Shown piece by piece: positions 7,510 through 15,504 of a stretch of 64,000 bases of DNA (positions within the stretch are counted from its first letter, which is position 1; every line of letters begins with the position of its first letter). The notes below the pieces were generated by a model. The model did not search any database. It was not told where the DNA came from and saw only the letters and a program-made list of their open reading frames with translations. Source of the DNA: Fibrella forsythiae (GTDB lineage Bacteria > Bacteroidota > Bacteroidia > Cytophagales > Spirosomataceae); the NCBI RefSeq assembly GCF_017353175.1, contig NZ_JAFMYW010000002.1, forward strand, positions 496,001-560,000, written 5' to 3'. The translations under genes and the position numbers were made by a program.

Positions 7510-8571
7510 ATGAAATCACATCGTAACCTATTCTGGGGCCTAACGTTCATCACGCTTGGCGTGTTGTTTCTGGCCCGAAACTGGAACCTGTTTCCAATGC
7601 CCGACTGGTACTTCGTCCGTACCCTTTGGCCTATTCTGCTCATTTTAGGCGGTGTAGCGCTTATGCTGAGAACGTCTACGCCGGTTATGTCGGTGGTTGC
7701 CACGGGCCTTCTGGCGGTAGCCTTACCTTTCTGGCTCTTCAGCTACATTGGGCGAAATCACCACTATCGGAATAGGCATGATTTCTCGATGCGTTTCGAT
7801 CCACCCTCACCACCATCTCCGCCAAGCCCGCCCGACGCACCAGATACCCCCAATCCACCGTCGATGAACATGGATGATGACGACGATGACGACGATGATA
7901 GTGATCGGGAAAACCGGCACCTGCGGTCGGGGGCATTTATGGAAGATATGCCCACGCCAGCGCCTGCCGAGGCCCGATTTGTGCTGGAAGGTGGCGCGGC
8001 AAAATTTCGGATGGACGATACCACGCCCAAGCTGATCGACGCCCGCACTAAAGCCATTAACCTATACAGCATGAGCATAGACCGCAATGTAGCTCAGGTG
8101 CCAACGGTTCGGTTATCGCCTGCGAAAGGCAGCAACGGAAACATCAGCCTGTTCGACAATGACGGCGACTCCGATTTTGGCGAAGTGGTTGTTAAGTTGA
8201 ACGAAGGCCCGCTTTGGGATATGCAGATGGACTTCGGCGCCGGTGCCGCCGATTTTGATCTGACCCGTTATGCCGTGAAAACGCTGAAAGTAGAAGCCGG
8301 TGCTGCCAGCCTCGACCTTCGCCTGGGTGACAAAGCGGCTCAGTCAGACGTGAAAATTTCGTCGGGCATGGCGTCGGTGAAAATCAGAGTGCCGAAATCG
8401 GTAGGTGTTAAAATCACGACTGATGGTGGCCTTAATTCAACGGAGATCGATGATGATTTCGCTAAAGTGGGGGGCAGCACGTACCTGAGCCCAAACTATA
8501 ACGCTTCGACCAAAAAGATTACCATCCGCTACGACGGTGGCCTTTCGAGCCTGAACGTATCCCGTTATTAA
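7510..8571 (+). CDS. LiaF-like membrane protein with Pro-rich/poly-Asp linker
   Basis: 353 residues from MKSHRNLFWGLTFITLG. Four short hydrophobic segments in the first 90 residues match the LiaI/LiaF/DUF5668 type. Then come a proline repeat region (PPSPPSPPSPP) and a run of nine Asp. The C-terminal beta-rich domain (about residues 150-353, with repeated GAGAADFDLT and GAASLDLRLGD turns) resembles the LiaF/DUF4097 adhesin-like fold. Such proteins modulate envelope-stress signalling. The upstream in-frame ATG at 7462 lies inside the hairpin repeat and is rejected. Confidence 0.82.
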   Translation: MKSHRNLFWGLTFITLGVLFLARNWNLFPMPDWYFVRTLWPILLILGGVALMLRTSTPVMSVVATGLLAVALPFWLFSYIGRNHHYRNRHDFSMRFDPPSPPSPPSPPDAPDTPNPPSMNMDDDDDDDDDSDRENRHLRSGAFMEDMPTPAPAEARFVLEGGAAKFRMDDTTPKLIDARTKAINLYSMSIDRNVAQVPTVRLSPAKGSNGNISLFDNDGDSDFGEVVVKLNEGPLWDMQMDFGAGAADFDLTRYAVKTLKVEAGAASLDLRLGDKAAQSDVKISSGMASVKIRVPKSVGVKITTDGGLNSTEIDDDFAKVGGSTYLSPNYNASTKKITIRYDGGLSSLNVSRY

Positions 8572-8604
8572 TCTCAACACCATTAATATCCTGCCTTTTT
8601 CTAC

Positions 8605-8638
8605 AAAAGCCGCTCAACTGAACAGTAGGGCGGCTTTT
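8605..8638 (+). terminator. Intrinsic terminator after LiaF-like gene
   Basis: A stem AAAAGCCGC / GCGGCTTTT with a 16-base loop and a T run in the right arm, 33 bases after the stop codon. Confidence 0.7.
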
Positions 8639-8720
8639 CCGTGTTAGGAAATAGACCAGCCGTTTTCGGGCAACTGATATGTATCCTGAAAATAGCCACT
8701 GCCGAACCATATCTGCTCAG

Positions 8721-9872
8721 ATGACTTACCCGATCTACCTGGATTATAACGCCACCACCCCCGTTGATCAGCGTGTACTGGATGCGATGTTGCCCTACCT
8801 GACCATGCATTTTGGGAATGCAGCCTCGCGAACACACGTATTTGGGCTGAAAGCCGAAGAGGCCGTAGCACAGGCACGCAGGCAGGTTGCTGCGCTGATT
8901 GGTGCGCTACCCAACGAACTGGTGTTCACGAGCGGTGCCACTGAGTCGATCAACCTGGCGCTGAAAGGGGCGTTTGAAGCAAACAGCCACCGAGGTAACC
9001 ACATCATTACCGTTGCCACCGAGCACAAGGCCGGTCTGGATACCTGCCTGCATCTGGAACAACTAGGCGCCGAGGTAACGTACCTGACGCCTGATTCAGA
9101 GGGACTGGTTTCGCCCGAACAGATTGAAACGGCCCTTCGGCCAGGTACGTTGCTGATTTCAATGATGCTCGCCAACAACGAAACGGGTGTCATTCAGCCC
9201 CTCACCGAAATTGCCGCGCTGGCCAGGCAACGCAATATCCTGGTGCACACAGATGCCACACAGGCTGTGGGTAAACTGCCCATTGACCTTGCCCGGCTCC
9301 CCGTTGACTTCCTTAGTTTTTCGGGCCACAAATTCTACGCGCCCAAAGGCATTGGCGGATTGTTTGTTCGGCAAAAAACACCGCTCATTGCGCAACAGGA
9401 CGGCGGCCGTCACGAACGGGCTCGTCGGTCAGGTACGTTGAACGTACCTGGCATTGTGGCGATGGGAAAAGCTGCTGAGCTGGCACAGACACAATTGGCC
9501 GAGGAAGCAGTGCGCGTAGCTAGGCTGCGCGATCGGCTTGAATCGGGACTAACAGCTCGTCTGTCTGACGTACAGGTAAATGGTACTCGGGCGCATCGGT
9601 TGCCCAACACAAGTAATCTGGCGTTTGCCAATGTCGACGGCGAGGCGCTGCTGATGAGCCTGAACGAAATCGCCGTTTCAAACGGCTCTGCCTGTACGGC
9701 CGCATCCACCGATCCGTCGCACGTACTAAAAGCAATGGGCCTTTCTGATGAACTGGCCTATAGCTCCGTCCGCTTTAGCCTTGGCCGATTTACTGCCGAT
9801 GCCGATATCGATCAGGCAATCAGCCACGTAGTGACCGTCGTTGACCGGTTACGTACCTATCAGTCAATCTGA
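8721..9872 (+). CDS. Cysteine desulfurase (NifS/IscS-like aminotransferase class V)
   Basis: 383 residues from MTYPIYLDYNATTPVD; an upstream ATG at 8679 adds 14 non-conserved residues and is less likely. The family signatures are the N-terminal LDYNATTP, TSGATESINLALKG, HTDATQAVGK, the PLP-binding Lys in FSGHKFYAPKGIG (about residue 203) and the catalytic Cys in NGSACTAAS (about residue 325). The enzyme removes sulfur from cysteine for Fe-S clusters or thiolated cofactors. It stands alone rather than in an isc or suf operon. It contains several copies of the dispersed motif, including a perfect inverted pair at 9430-9450. Confidence 0.93.
   Translation: MTYPIYLDYNATTPVDQRVLDAMLPYLTMHFGNAASRTHVFGLKAEEAVAQARRQVAALIGALPNELVFTSGATESINLALKGAFEANSHRGNHIITVATEHKAGLDTCLHLEQLGAEVTYLTPDSEGLVSPEQIETALRPGTLLISMMLANNETGVIQPLTEIAALARQRNILVHTDATQAVGKLPIDLARLPVDFLSFSGHKFYAPKGIGGLFVRQKTPLIAQQDGGRHERARRSGTLNVPGIVAMGKAAELAQTQLAEEAVRVARLRDRLESGLTARLSDVQVNGTRAHRLPNTSNLAFANVDGEALLMSLNEIAVSNGSACTAASTDPSHVLKAMGLSDELAYSSVRFSLGRFTADADIDQAISHVVTVVDRLRTYQSI
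9430..9450. repeat. Perfect inverted pair of the dispersed motif inside the desulfurase gene
   Basis: CAGGTACGTT (9430-9439), a single G, then AACGTACCTG (9441-9450): two copies of the dispersed 10-mer form a perfect palindrome with a one-base centre within coding sequence. Confidence 0.9.
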
Positions 9873-9905
9873 AATAAGTGTCTGCTTACACTACGAATGG
9901 GTGCT

Positions 9906-10658
9906 TTACAGGCTTAGTGGTGTTCGTTCGGCGCCCAGAACAGCCAATGTTTTCTCGTTCTGCAGGTACGTGATCACGGCTGCGCTGGCCGGATCGAAAT
10001 TAGCTGGCATGGGCAAACGAACCCGCCCCGACTCCGTAGCGCGAACGGTAACAAAAGAACGCACTACGTTAGCATGCGTCAGGATTTTTCCGGTGTTTTC
10101 GCCCCGATTAACGGCCGTACGTACTAAATTGCTAACCAGCGCCACATTCAGTACTGCGCCTGCCAACGTACCTGATAGTTTCGTATCAACCACTACCGAT
10201 TGCCCTTTTTGAGCGGTTGTAACACGTATCCTGACGGGAGTAGGCTGTTTAAGGGCAACAGCCAGCAAACTGGTTAATTGATCCCGGTTCGACCCGACAA
10301 ATTCCTGCTTTCCGTTCAGGATCGCCTGTGGCGTATACACCGTTTTCAGGCCCAACTGCTGGGCATAGTGCCGTTGCCGGGCTGTAAAGCGGGCATCGCT
10401 GAATGGGTCGCGCCAGCCAAGCCGATCCCAATAATCGACATGGAACGACAGGGCATATACCGGCTGGTTGGCAGCGGCGGCCTTGGTAGCCGTTTCCATC
10501 AACAGCCGGTCGGCAGGCGGGCAACTCGAACAGCCCTGCGAGGTAAACAACTCAATGACGGCAACTGGATGAGTGGTTGTATCTGTAGAGTTGGGTACGT
10601 TACCAGCAGCTAGGGCCAAGAAGGCTAAGCTGCTGATGAAGAGAATGTTGAGTTTCAT
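9906..10658 (-). CDS. Secreted DUF1223 thioredoxin-like protein
   Basis: 250 residues from MKLNILFISSLAFLALAAG, chosen because it begins a clean signal peptide; the frame extends 12 codons further upstream. After the signal comes a thioredoxin-like fold with VIELFTSQGCSSCPPADRLL, the CxxC hallmark of DUF1223, then SFHVDYWDRLGW and YTPQAILNG. The function is unknown; a periplasmic redox role is inferred from the CxxC. It converges with the cysteine desulfurase gene (33-base gap). Confidence 0.85.
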   Translation of the reverse strand: MKLNILFISSLAFLALAAGNVPNSTDTTTHPVAVIELFTSQGCSSCPPADRLLMETATKAAAANQPVYALSFHVDYWDRLGWRDPFSDARFTARQRHYAQQLGLKTVYTPQAILNGKQEFVGSNRDQLTSLLAVALKQPTPVRIRVTTAQKGQSVVVDTKLSGTLAGAVLNVALVSNLVRTAVNRGENTGKILTHANVVRSFVTVRATESGRVRLPMPANFDPASAAVITYLQNEKTLAVLGAERTPLSL

Positions 10659-10699
10659 AACGTTTGTTGTCTGAACAATGCAGCTGACTGGCAACCTAC

Positions 10700-11506
10700 C
10701 TACAGGCCCACGTGGTAATCATAACCCCGTTCGGCCCAGAAGTCGCGTGGGCGCTCGTCGGCGAAGGTCATGGTGCCAATGCGTTTCAGGTTCTTTACGC
10801 CGTATTTCACCGGAATAATCAGTCGGAGCGGCGCACCATGCAGGTCGGCGAGTGGCTCGCCGTTCATTTCGTAGGCAAGCAGCGCCTGTGGGTGCATGGC
10901 ACTGGCAATGTCGAGGCCAACGTAATAGCCTTTGTCGGGCGTTTCCATGCCCAGGTAATTGAAATAGTCGGCTTCGCCTGTAGCGGGTTGGCCCGTACGG
11001 GTGCCCAGTTTGTAGTGCGTGATCAGATCAGCAAGGCGTGCCCCGCCCCAATGCTGCACCTGACTCCAGCCCTCCACGCATTTGAAATCGAAGATCAGAT
11101 CAAACTTGGGCAAGGTTTTAACATCGTCGAGGCTAAGCGTCAGGTTGTCGCGGCCAGGTTGCTGAATCTGAAGCTGCCAGGTTGCCTGATCGAGTGGGCT
11201 GCGAAGGCCTTCTCGACCGTTGATCCGAACGTTTTTGGCGGCTTCGTCCAAGGCGAAGGTGGGGGCCAGGTGCTGGTTTGAGAAATACATGTTAGCCACC
11301 TGTTCATTGCTGTTCAGGATCGCCCGTAGTGGTGCCGGAATACTGCCTTCTTTGGGCTGCGAAGACACATACTTCCAGAAGCCGACGGGCACTAGACTGG
11401 CCAGGCCGAACCAGGCAAACGATTTGATGGTTCGGCGACGAATCTGCTGGTCAGTAGTCAGCTCCTCGCGCTCGGGCATATGAGGTTCTTGTTCGTTCGT
11501 TTCCAT
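10700..11506 (-). CDS. YedY/sulfite-oxidase-family molybdopterin oxidoreductase
   Basis: 268 residues. A twin-arginine-type signal (RRRTIKSFAWFGLASLVP, about residues 23-40) implies export of the folded protein. The Mo-ligand Cys lies in FDFKCVEGWSQVQHWGG (about residue 139), followed by the typical ETPDKGYYVGLDIASAMHPQALLAYEMNG and the C-terminal PVKYGVKNLKRI segments. Known relatives reduce methionine sulfoxide or oxidise sulfite; the substrate here is unknown. The gene starts 4 bases after the stop of the cytochrome b gene, so the pair probably forms a membrane redox complex. Confidence 0.88.
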   Translation of the reverse strand: METNEQEPHMPEREELTTDQQIRRRTIKSFAWFGLASLVPVGFWKYVSSQPKEGSIPAPLRAILNSNEQVANMYFSNQHLAPTFALDEAAKNVRINGREGLRSPLDQATWQLQIQQPGRDNLTLSLDDVKTLPKFDLIFDFKCVEGWSQVQHWGGARLADLITHYKLGTRTGQPATGEADYFNYLGMETPDKGYYVGLDIASAMHPQALLAYEMNGEPLADLHGAPLRLIIPVKYGVKNLKRIGTMTFADERPRDFWAERGYDYHVGL

Positions 11507-11510
11507 CGAT

Positions 11511-12173
11511 CTATACTTTTTCGTCTACCACATCAAATCCCGTAATCATACTCCGGAAATTGTTCCAGCCAGCCTTCACTACCTGCGCAATGTGGACGAC
11601 GAAGAACAGAACGTACCCAATCGTCAGAGCAAAGTGGAGGAGCCGGGCTATTTCGTAGCCGCCCAGCAACGTGGTCAGCCATGAAAACTGAGTCGGTTTG
11701 TAAATGGCCAGGCCCGTCAGTAGCGAGCCAACGCCCATGACAATAATGCTGCTGTAGGCAATGCGTTGCGCGGCATTGTATTTCTCGACGGGCAACGGCC
11801 CTTTCCGAATGCCCAGATCATGTAATACAACTTGCCAGGCCTCTTTGAATGATCCGCGTTTAGGAAACAGGTAGCGCCATTCGCCCGAAATCAGCGTGTA
11901 ACCAACATATAGAATGCCGTTGATCGTGAATAGCCACATCAGCGCAAAGTGCCACGACATGCCTTCGGCCAATCGTTGTTTCATGTGCAGGCCCTTGAAA
12001 AACCAGTCCGGAAAAAACGTGATCAGAGTAAAGCTGCCCACCTGGATTTTATACGGATGATAGGCCCAGTAGATGAGCAGCCCGCTCCAGATCATGACGG
12101 TCAGCACGGGGAAGTTAACCCAGTGAAACCAGCGAATCGCCAGCGGATGCTTGTTTTCGATGATGCGTTTCAT
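11511..12173 (-). CDS. Cytochrome b561-type membrane subunit
   Basis: 220 residues with four to five membrane helices. Candidate heme-ligand histidines occur in HPLAIRWFHWVNF near the N-terminus, in the second helix region and in the last helices (LLHFALTIGYVLFFVVHIAQ). It resembles cytochrome b subunits of formate dehydrogenase, hydrogenase or thiosulfate reductase more than YedZ. It is first in a two-gene operon with the molybdopterin oxidoreductase and presumably exchanges electrons with quinones on its behalf. Confidence 0.85.
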   Translation of the reverse strand: MKRIIENKHPLAIRWFHWVNFPVLTVMIWSGLLIYWAYHPYKIQVGSFTLITFFPDWFFKGLHMKQRLAEGMSWHFALMWLFTINGILYVGYTLISGEWRYLFPKRGSFKEAWQVVLHDLGIRKGPLPVEKYNAAQRIAYSSIIVMGVGSLLTGLAIYKPTQFSWLTTLLGGYEIARLLHFALTIGYVLFFVVHIAQVVKAGWNNFRSMITGFDVVDEKV

Positions 12174-12301
12174 ACATAGCGGTTTAGTCTGTCAGGAAAA
12201 GAGCGGTACATGACAATACTTTTTGTTTTGCTTTGGAATGGTTGGCCTCGTGATGCTCCTGCAAGGTAAGATTTTCCGGATTCAGCTGCGTATAAACCTA
12301 A

Positions 12302-12337
12302 AATGGCCCCGATCTCATTGCTGAAACCGGGGCCATT
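12302..12337. terminator. Stem-loop between Spy-like gene and cytochrome b gene
   Basis: A perfect 10-bp stem AATGGCCCCG / CGGGGCCATT lies in the 184-base spacer downstream of the Spy-like gene (minus strand, stop at 12358) and upstream of the cytochrome gene. Confidence 0.6.
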
Positions 12338-12357
12338 CTGGATGAAATGTGGTCAGG

Positions 12358-12789
12358 TTAGTCTTGATTACTGTTCAGTTTTTCGAGCAGCATTCGGTTA
12401 AAGTTACGTTCGGCTTTATATAACTCCTGTAACTGAGTTGGGCTGATAACCTTCAGAAAACGAGGCATATATTCATCGTCGAGATCACCGAGTTTTTGCT
12501 TCGCACCGTTTAATTCTTTCAAATTAGACAGAACGGCCGCATCATTGGCTACCATACCTTGCCGCGAGTTCTCGCCGGTTAACTGACGTACCTTACGGTT
12601 CAGTTCCTTTTTCTTACCGTTATAGTCGTTATAGATAGCCCAGAACTGAGGGGCCTGTTCGGTAGTCAGGTTAAGCCGGTTGGTAATATAGCCAATCTTC
12701 TGCGACTCAATTTTTTGAATGTCGTTCTGCGCCATAACGCGCCCCAGCGATCCGGTCAGCAGCAGAAGAACCAATAATAGGTGTTTCAT
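12358..12789 (-). CDS. Periplasmic Spy/CpxP-like protein
   Basis: 143 residues with a signal peptide (MKHLLLVLLLLTGSLGRVMAQ) followed by an all-helical charged protein. The segment ITNRLNLTTEQAPQFWAIYNDYNGKKKELNRK resembles the LTxxQ repeats of Spy/CpxP/CnrX proteins, which are periplasmic chaperones or metal sensors. It is third in an apparent operon with an ECF sigma factor and a single-pass membrane protein. A feedback or sensor role is therefore inferred. Confidence 0.7.
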   Translation of the reverse strand: MKHLLLVLLLLTGSLGRVMAQNDIQKIESQKIGYITNRLNLTTEQAPQFWAIYNDYNGKKKELNRKVRQLTGENSRQGMVANDAAVLSNLKELNGAKQKLGDLDDEYMPRFLKVISPTQLQELYKAERNFNRMLLEKLNSNQD

Positions 12790-12811
12790 AGGTGTGTTCT
12801 ATAGAAAATAA

Positions 12812-13294
12812 TTAAGAGCCGGTGTTCGTGAGTTCATCGCTGATATCCTGTGATTCCAGGTGTTGCCGGATTGCATCAGATTTTATATCAAGGTACTGAA
12901 GCGATCCTGATTCGTCAGTTGTGGTGGTTGTCTGAAGGGCAGTTACTTCGTCGGGGTTCAAGCCCTGCTCATCAAGGTAGGCTACAATGGCCGCGTCACT
13001 TACGCCACTCAGGGTTTCCCGACCAATCGAATCCTGCCGTTGCGGCCAGGTAAGCCACACTAGTGTGGCAACCAGCCCGGCGCCCGCCAGCGAGGCCATC
13101 GTGCGTCCCCACGACCAGCTAATAATCGGGCCAGTTTGTTGCGGATGGGCAAGGGCTGCCCGAGCCTGTACCCGCGACGCCAGCGTGTCGAAATAGCCGT
13201 CAGGCACCCCAGCACCTACCGCTTCGAATGGATGTTGGCGCAGGGGATGCCCCGCGTCTATCTCCTCAAGCCGTATTGGTTGTTTACTGTTCAT
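12812..13294 (-). CDS. Single-pass membrane protein, probable anti-sigma factor
   Basis: 160 residues. A cytoplasmic N-terminal region of about 70 residues (PDGYFDTLASRVQARAAL) is followed by one membrane helix (MASLAGAGLVATLVWLTW, about residues 66-83) and an acidic extracytoplasmic tail. This is the layout of anti-sigma factors in Cytophagales. It lies 30 bases downstream of the ECF sigma gene on the same strand. No zinc-binding HxxxCxxC motif is present, so the assignment rests on context and topology. Confidence 0.65.
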   Translation of the reverse strand: MNSKQPIRLEEIDAGHPLRQHPFEAVGAGVPDGYFDTLASRVQARAALAHPQQTGPIISWSWGRTMASLAGAGLVATLVWLTWPQRQDSIGRETLSGVSDAAIVAYLDEQGLNPDEVTALQTTTTTDESGSLQYLDIKSDAIRQHLESQDISDELTNTGS

Positions 13295-13324
13295 ACTACT
13301 TTGATGCTCAGCCCGTGCCGGGGT

Positions 13325-13885
13325 TTAACGGTTGGTTAAAAAATCCTCAATCTTCTTCACTGCCAGATGGTACGACGCTTTCAACGCTCCCACCGACGTA
13401 CCTGTAATTTCCGAAATCTCTTCGTACTTCATATCGTCGAAGTATTTCATGTTAAACACAAGGCGCTGTTTATCAGGTAATTTAAGCAACGCTTTCTGCA
13501 ACGCCAGCTGAACTTCCTCGCCACTTGGGTCATTGCCCGATGTTACGTAGTCGGCGTTACTTTCCAGCTTTTCCATCAACTCGCCTTCAACGTCGCCGAT
13601 GGGCAGGAAGAAACGTCGTCGCTTCTTGTTCAGAAAGTTAAGGCATTCGTTAGTGGCAATGCGGTAGATCCAGGTATATAACTGACTGTCGCCCCGAAAC
13701 TGTTCCAGACTTGCCCACACCTTTACAAACGTGTCCTGAACCAGATCGTCGGCGTCATCATGGTCGATCACCATCTTCCGGATATGCCAATAGATCTTCT
13801 GCTGGTATTTTTTTACCATCAGATTAAAGGCATAGTTCCGGCTCGACGGATCGCGGTATTTTTCGAGTAGTTCCTGGTCAGTCAT
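13325..13885 (-). CDS. ECF-type RNA polymerase sigma factor (sigma-70 family)
   Basis: 186 residues from MTDQELLEKYRDP; an in-frame extension to 13963 runs through a hairpin repeat and is rejected. Region 2 (YQQKIYWHIRKMVIDHDDADDLVQDTFVKVW) and region 4 (KLPDKQRLVFNMKYFDDMKYEEISEITG, then GALKASYHLAVKKIE) are both complete. It probably autoregulates this operon and envelope-stress genes, held in check by the downstream membrane protein. Confidence 0.93.
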   Translation of the reverse strand: MTDQELLEKYRDPSSRNYAFNLMVKKYQQKIYWHIRKMVIDHDDADDLVQDTFVKVWASLEQFRGDSQLYTWIYRIATNECLNFLNKKRRRFFLPIGDVEGELMEKLESNADYVTSGNDPSGEEVQLALQKALLKLPDKQRLVFNMKYFDDMKYEEISEITGTSVGALKASYHLAVKKIEDFLTNR

Positions 13886-13892
13886 TGGTAAC

Positions 13893-13986
13893 AGTTTACT
13901 GTCTTCTGTCTTCTGTCTTTTGTTGCTTCGCCTAACGTACCTAACACTGGTATAGCGGAGCAACAGAAGACAGAAGACAGTAAACT
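13893..13986. repeat. Intergenic hairpin repeat (TCTTCTG units)
   Basis: The arms contain AGTTTACTG followed by TCTTCTG heptamers; the left arm has one more heptamer than the right. The inner stem is GTTGCTTCGCC / AGCGGAGCAAC and the loop contains AACGTACCTA, one base from the dispersed 10-mer. It occupies the whole spacer between the sigma start and the stop of the transketolase C-subunit gene, which it touches. Confidence 0.92.
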
Positions 13987-14939
13987 TATTTTCTTGCGAT
14001 TGCCCGTTTCACGGCGTCTACGATATAAGAGGCTTTCAGGCCGTACTTCTCTAACAACTGATCGGGCGTACCGCTTTCACCAAAGGTATCTTTTGTGCCA
14101 ATAAACTCCTGAGGACGGGGCAAATTCTGCGCCAGTACATGGGCGATACTCTCGCCCAACCCGCCCCAGATGTTATGTTCTTCAACCGAAACTGCACAAC
14201 CCGTTTTCTTCACCGAGTTCAGAATCGCTTCCTGATCTAACGGTTTAATGGTGTGAATGTTGATCAGGTCAATTTCGATGCCTTCAGCAGCCAGCATTTC
14301 GCCCGCCAGTACGGCTTCCCAAACGAGGTTACCCGTTACGAATACCGAACAGGCATCGCCTTCGTTCATGTGCCACGCTTTGCCAATCTCAAATTTCTGG
14401 TCGGCGGGCGTAAACACAGGCAACACCGGACGGCCAAAACGCAGGTAAACCGGTCCAACGTGCTCGGCAATGGCGATGGTGGCGGCTTTGGTCTGGTTGT
14501 AATCGCAGGTGTTGATGACCGTCATGTTGGGCAGCATCTTCATCATGCCCAGGTCTTCCAGAATCTGGTGAGTAGCCCCATCTTCACCCAGGGTCAGGCC
14601 CGAGTGGGAGGCGCAGATCTTCACGTTCTTCTCCGAATACGCCACTGACTGCCGGATCTGGTCATATACGCGACCCGTAGCGAAGTTGGCAAACGTAGTG
14701 GCAAACGGAATATGCCCGCCGATGGTCAGACCAGCCGATACGCCGATCATGTTTGCTTCGGCAATACCGCACTGGATAAACCGATCCGGAAAATCCTTGA
14801 TGAAGGCGTCGAGCTTGAGTGAGCCGGCCAGGTCGGCAGTGAGGGCTACCACATTCGGGTTGGTTTTGCCCAGTTCGTAAATTCCCGCGCCGAAGCCAGA
14901 CCGGGTGTCTTTCTTATCCGTGTAGTCGAATTTTTTCAT
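13986..14939 (-). CDS. Transketolase, C-terminal subunit
   Basis: 317 residues corresponding to the pyrimidine-binding (Pyr) and C-terminal domains of transketolase: DLAGSLKLDAFIKDFPDRFIQCGIAEANMIGVSAGL, ASHSGLTLGEDGATHQ and VSVEEHNIWGGLGES. The ThDP and dimer-interface residues of the Pyr domain (E in IAEANM) are present. It pairs with the N-terminal subunit encoded at 16615-17472 to transfer two-carbon ketol units in the pentose phosphate pathway. The two halves are normally adjacent; here a two-gene insertion separates them. Confidence 0.92.
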   Translation of the reverse strand: MKKFDYTDKKDTRSGFGAGIYELGKTNPNVVALTADLAGSLKLDAFIKDFPDRFIQCGIAEANMIGVSAGLTIGGHIPFATTFANFATGRVYDQIRQSVAYSEKNVKICASHSGLTLGEDGATHQILEDLGMMKMLPNMTVINTCDYNQTKAATIAIAEHVGPVYLRFGRPVLPVFTPADQKFEIGKAWHMNEGDACSVFVTGNLVWEAVLAGEMLAAEGIEIDLINIHTIKPLDQEAILNSVKKTGCAVSVEEHNIWGGLGESIAHVLAQNLPRPQEFIGTKDTFGESGTPDQLLEKYGLKASYIVDAVKRAIARK

Positions 14940-14946
14940 GTTATCA

Positions 14947-15504
14947 TTAATTCGCCGAAGCGATCGTTTGCAATTTATTTAAAAAATACCGCGCCGACGG
15001 ACAGTTAGGGTGCCCCGCCGCACGGTCAATGGTGAAGCCACAACGCTTCATATTGTTGGCTAATCTGGGTTTACTCTTCGGAAAACGTTTGCCAAGCAGA
15101 CGGATAATCTCATCTAGTGGCTCAACGTACTCTTCTGGTTTCTCGACCGGTTGAGCAGTACCTGTGAACGTACCCAGCGCTACTGTATCGGCGAGATACC
15201 AATTTTCAAACTCCTTAACAGCTACTACCACAGTTTGGTCGTCAAACGCCGGAACGGTTTCCTTAGTTAATGTGATGCACTGATCGTTATCTAAGTCGAC
15301 GAGGGCAATAATTCGCTCCGCGCCTTTATCTAACAGTATCTGCCGATGCTTAGGCAGGAAGTCCGCTCGGTACTGCGTCTTGCTACCTGCAACAACCACG
15401 TCCACTAACTCAATTTTGTAGCTGTTCATCAATGCCTTAAAGTCGGGTGAATCAAAAATAATCTTCTCTGATTCGCCTTCGCAGATGATTCCTATCTTCA
15501 CCAT
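14947..15504 (-). CDS. DUF4276-like / TOPRIM-like protein, putative nuclease partner of AAA ATPase
   Basis: 185 residues. Acidic motifs are ordered as in TOPRIM-type nucleases of ATPase-associated defence pairs: IICEGESEK (about residues 5-13), LVDLDND (about residues 66-72) and VKEFENWYLAD (about residues 94-104), then CPSARYFLNKL near the end. This pattern resembles DUF4276. Its start overlaps the ATPase stop by 7 bases, so the two are coupled. The pair resembles OLD/PARIS-type AAA + TOPRIM anti-phage modules; nuclease activity and defence are inferred, not shown. Confidence 0.7.
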   Translation of the reverse strand: MVKIGIICEGESEKIIFDSPDFKALMNSYKIELVDVVVAGSKTQYRADFLPKHRQILLDKGAERIIALVDLDNDQCITLTKETVPAFDDQTVVVAVKEFENWYLADTVALGTFTGTAQPVEKPEEYVEPLDEIIRLLGKRFPKSKPRLANNMKRCGFTIDRAAGHPNCPSARYFLNKLQTIASAN

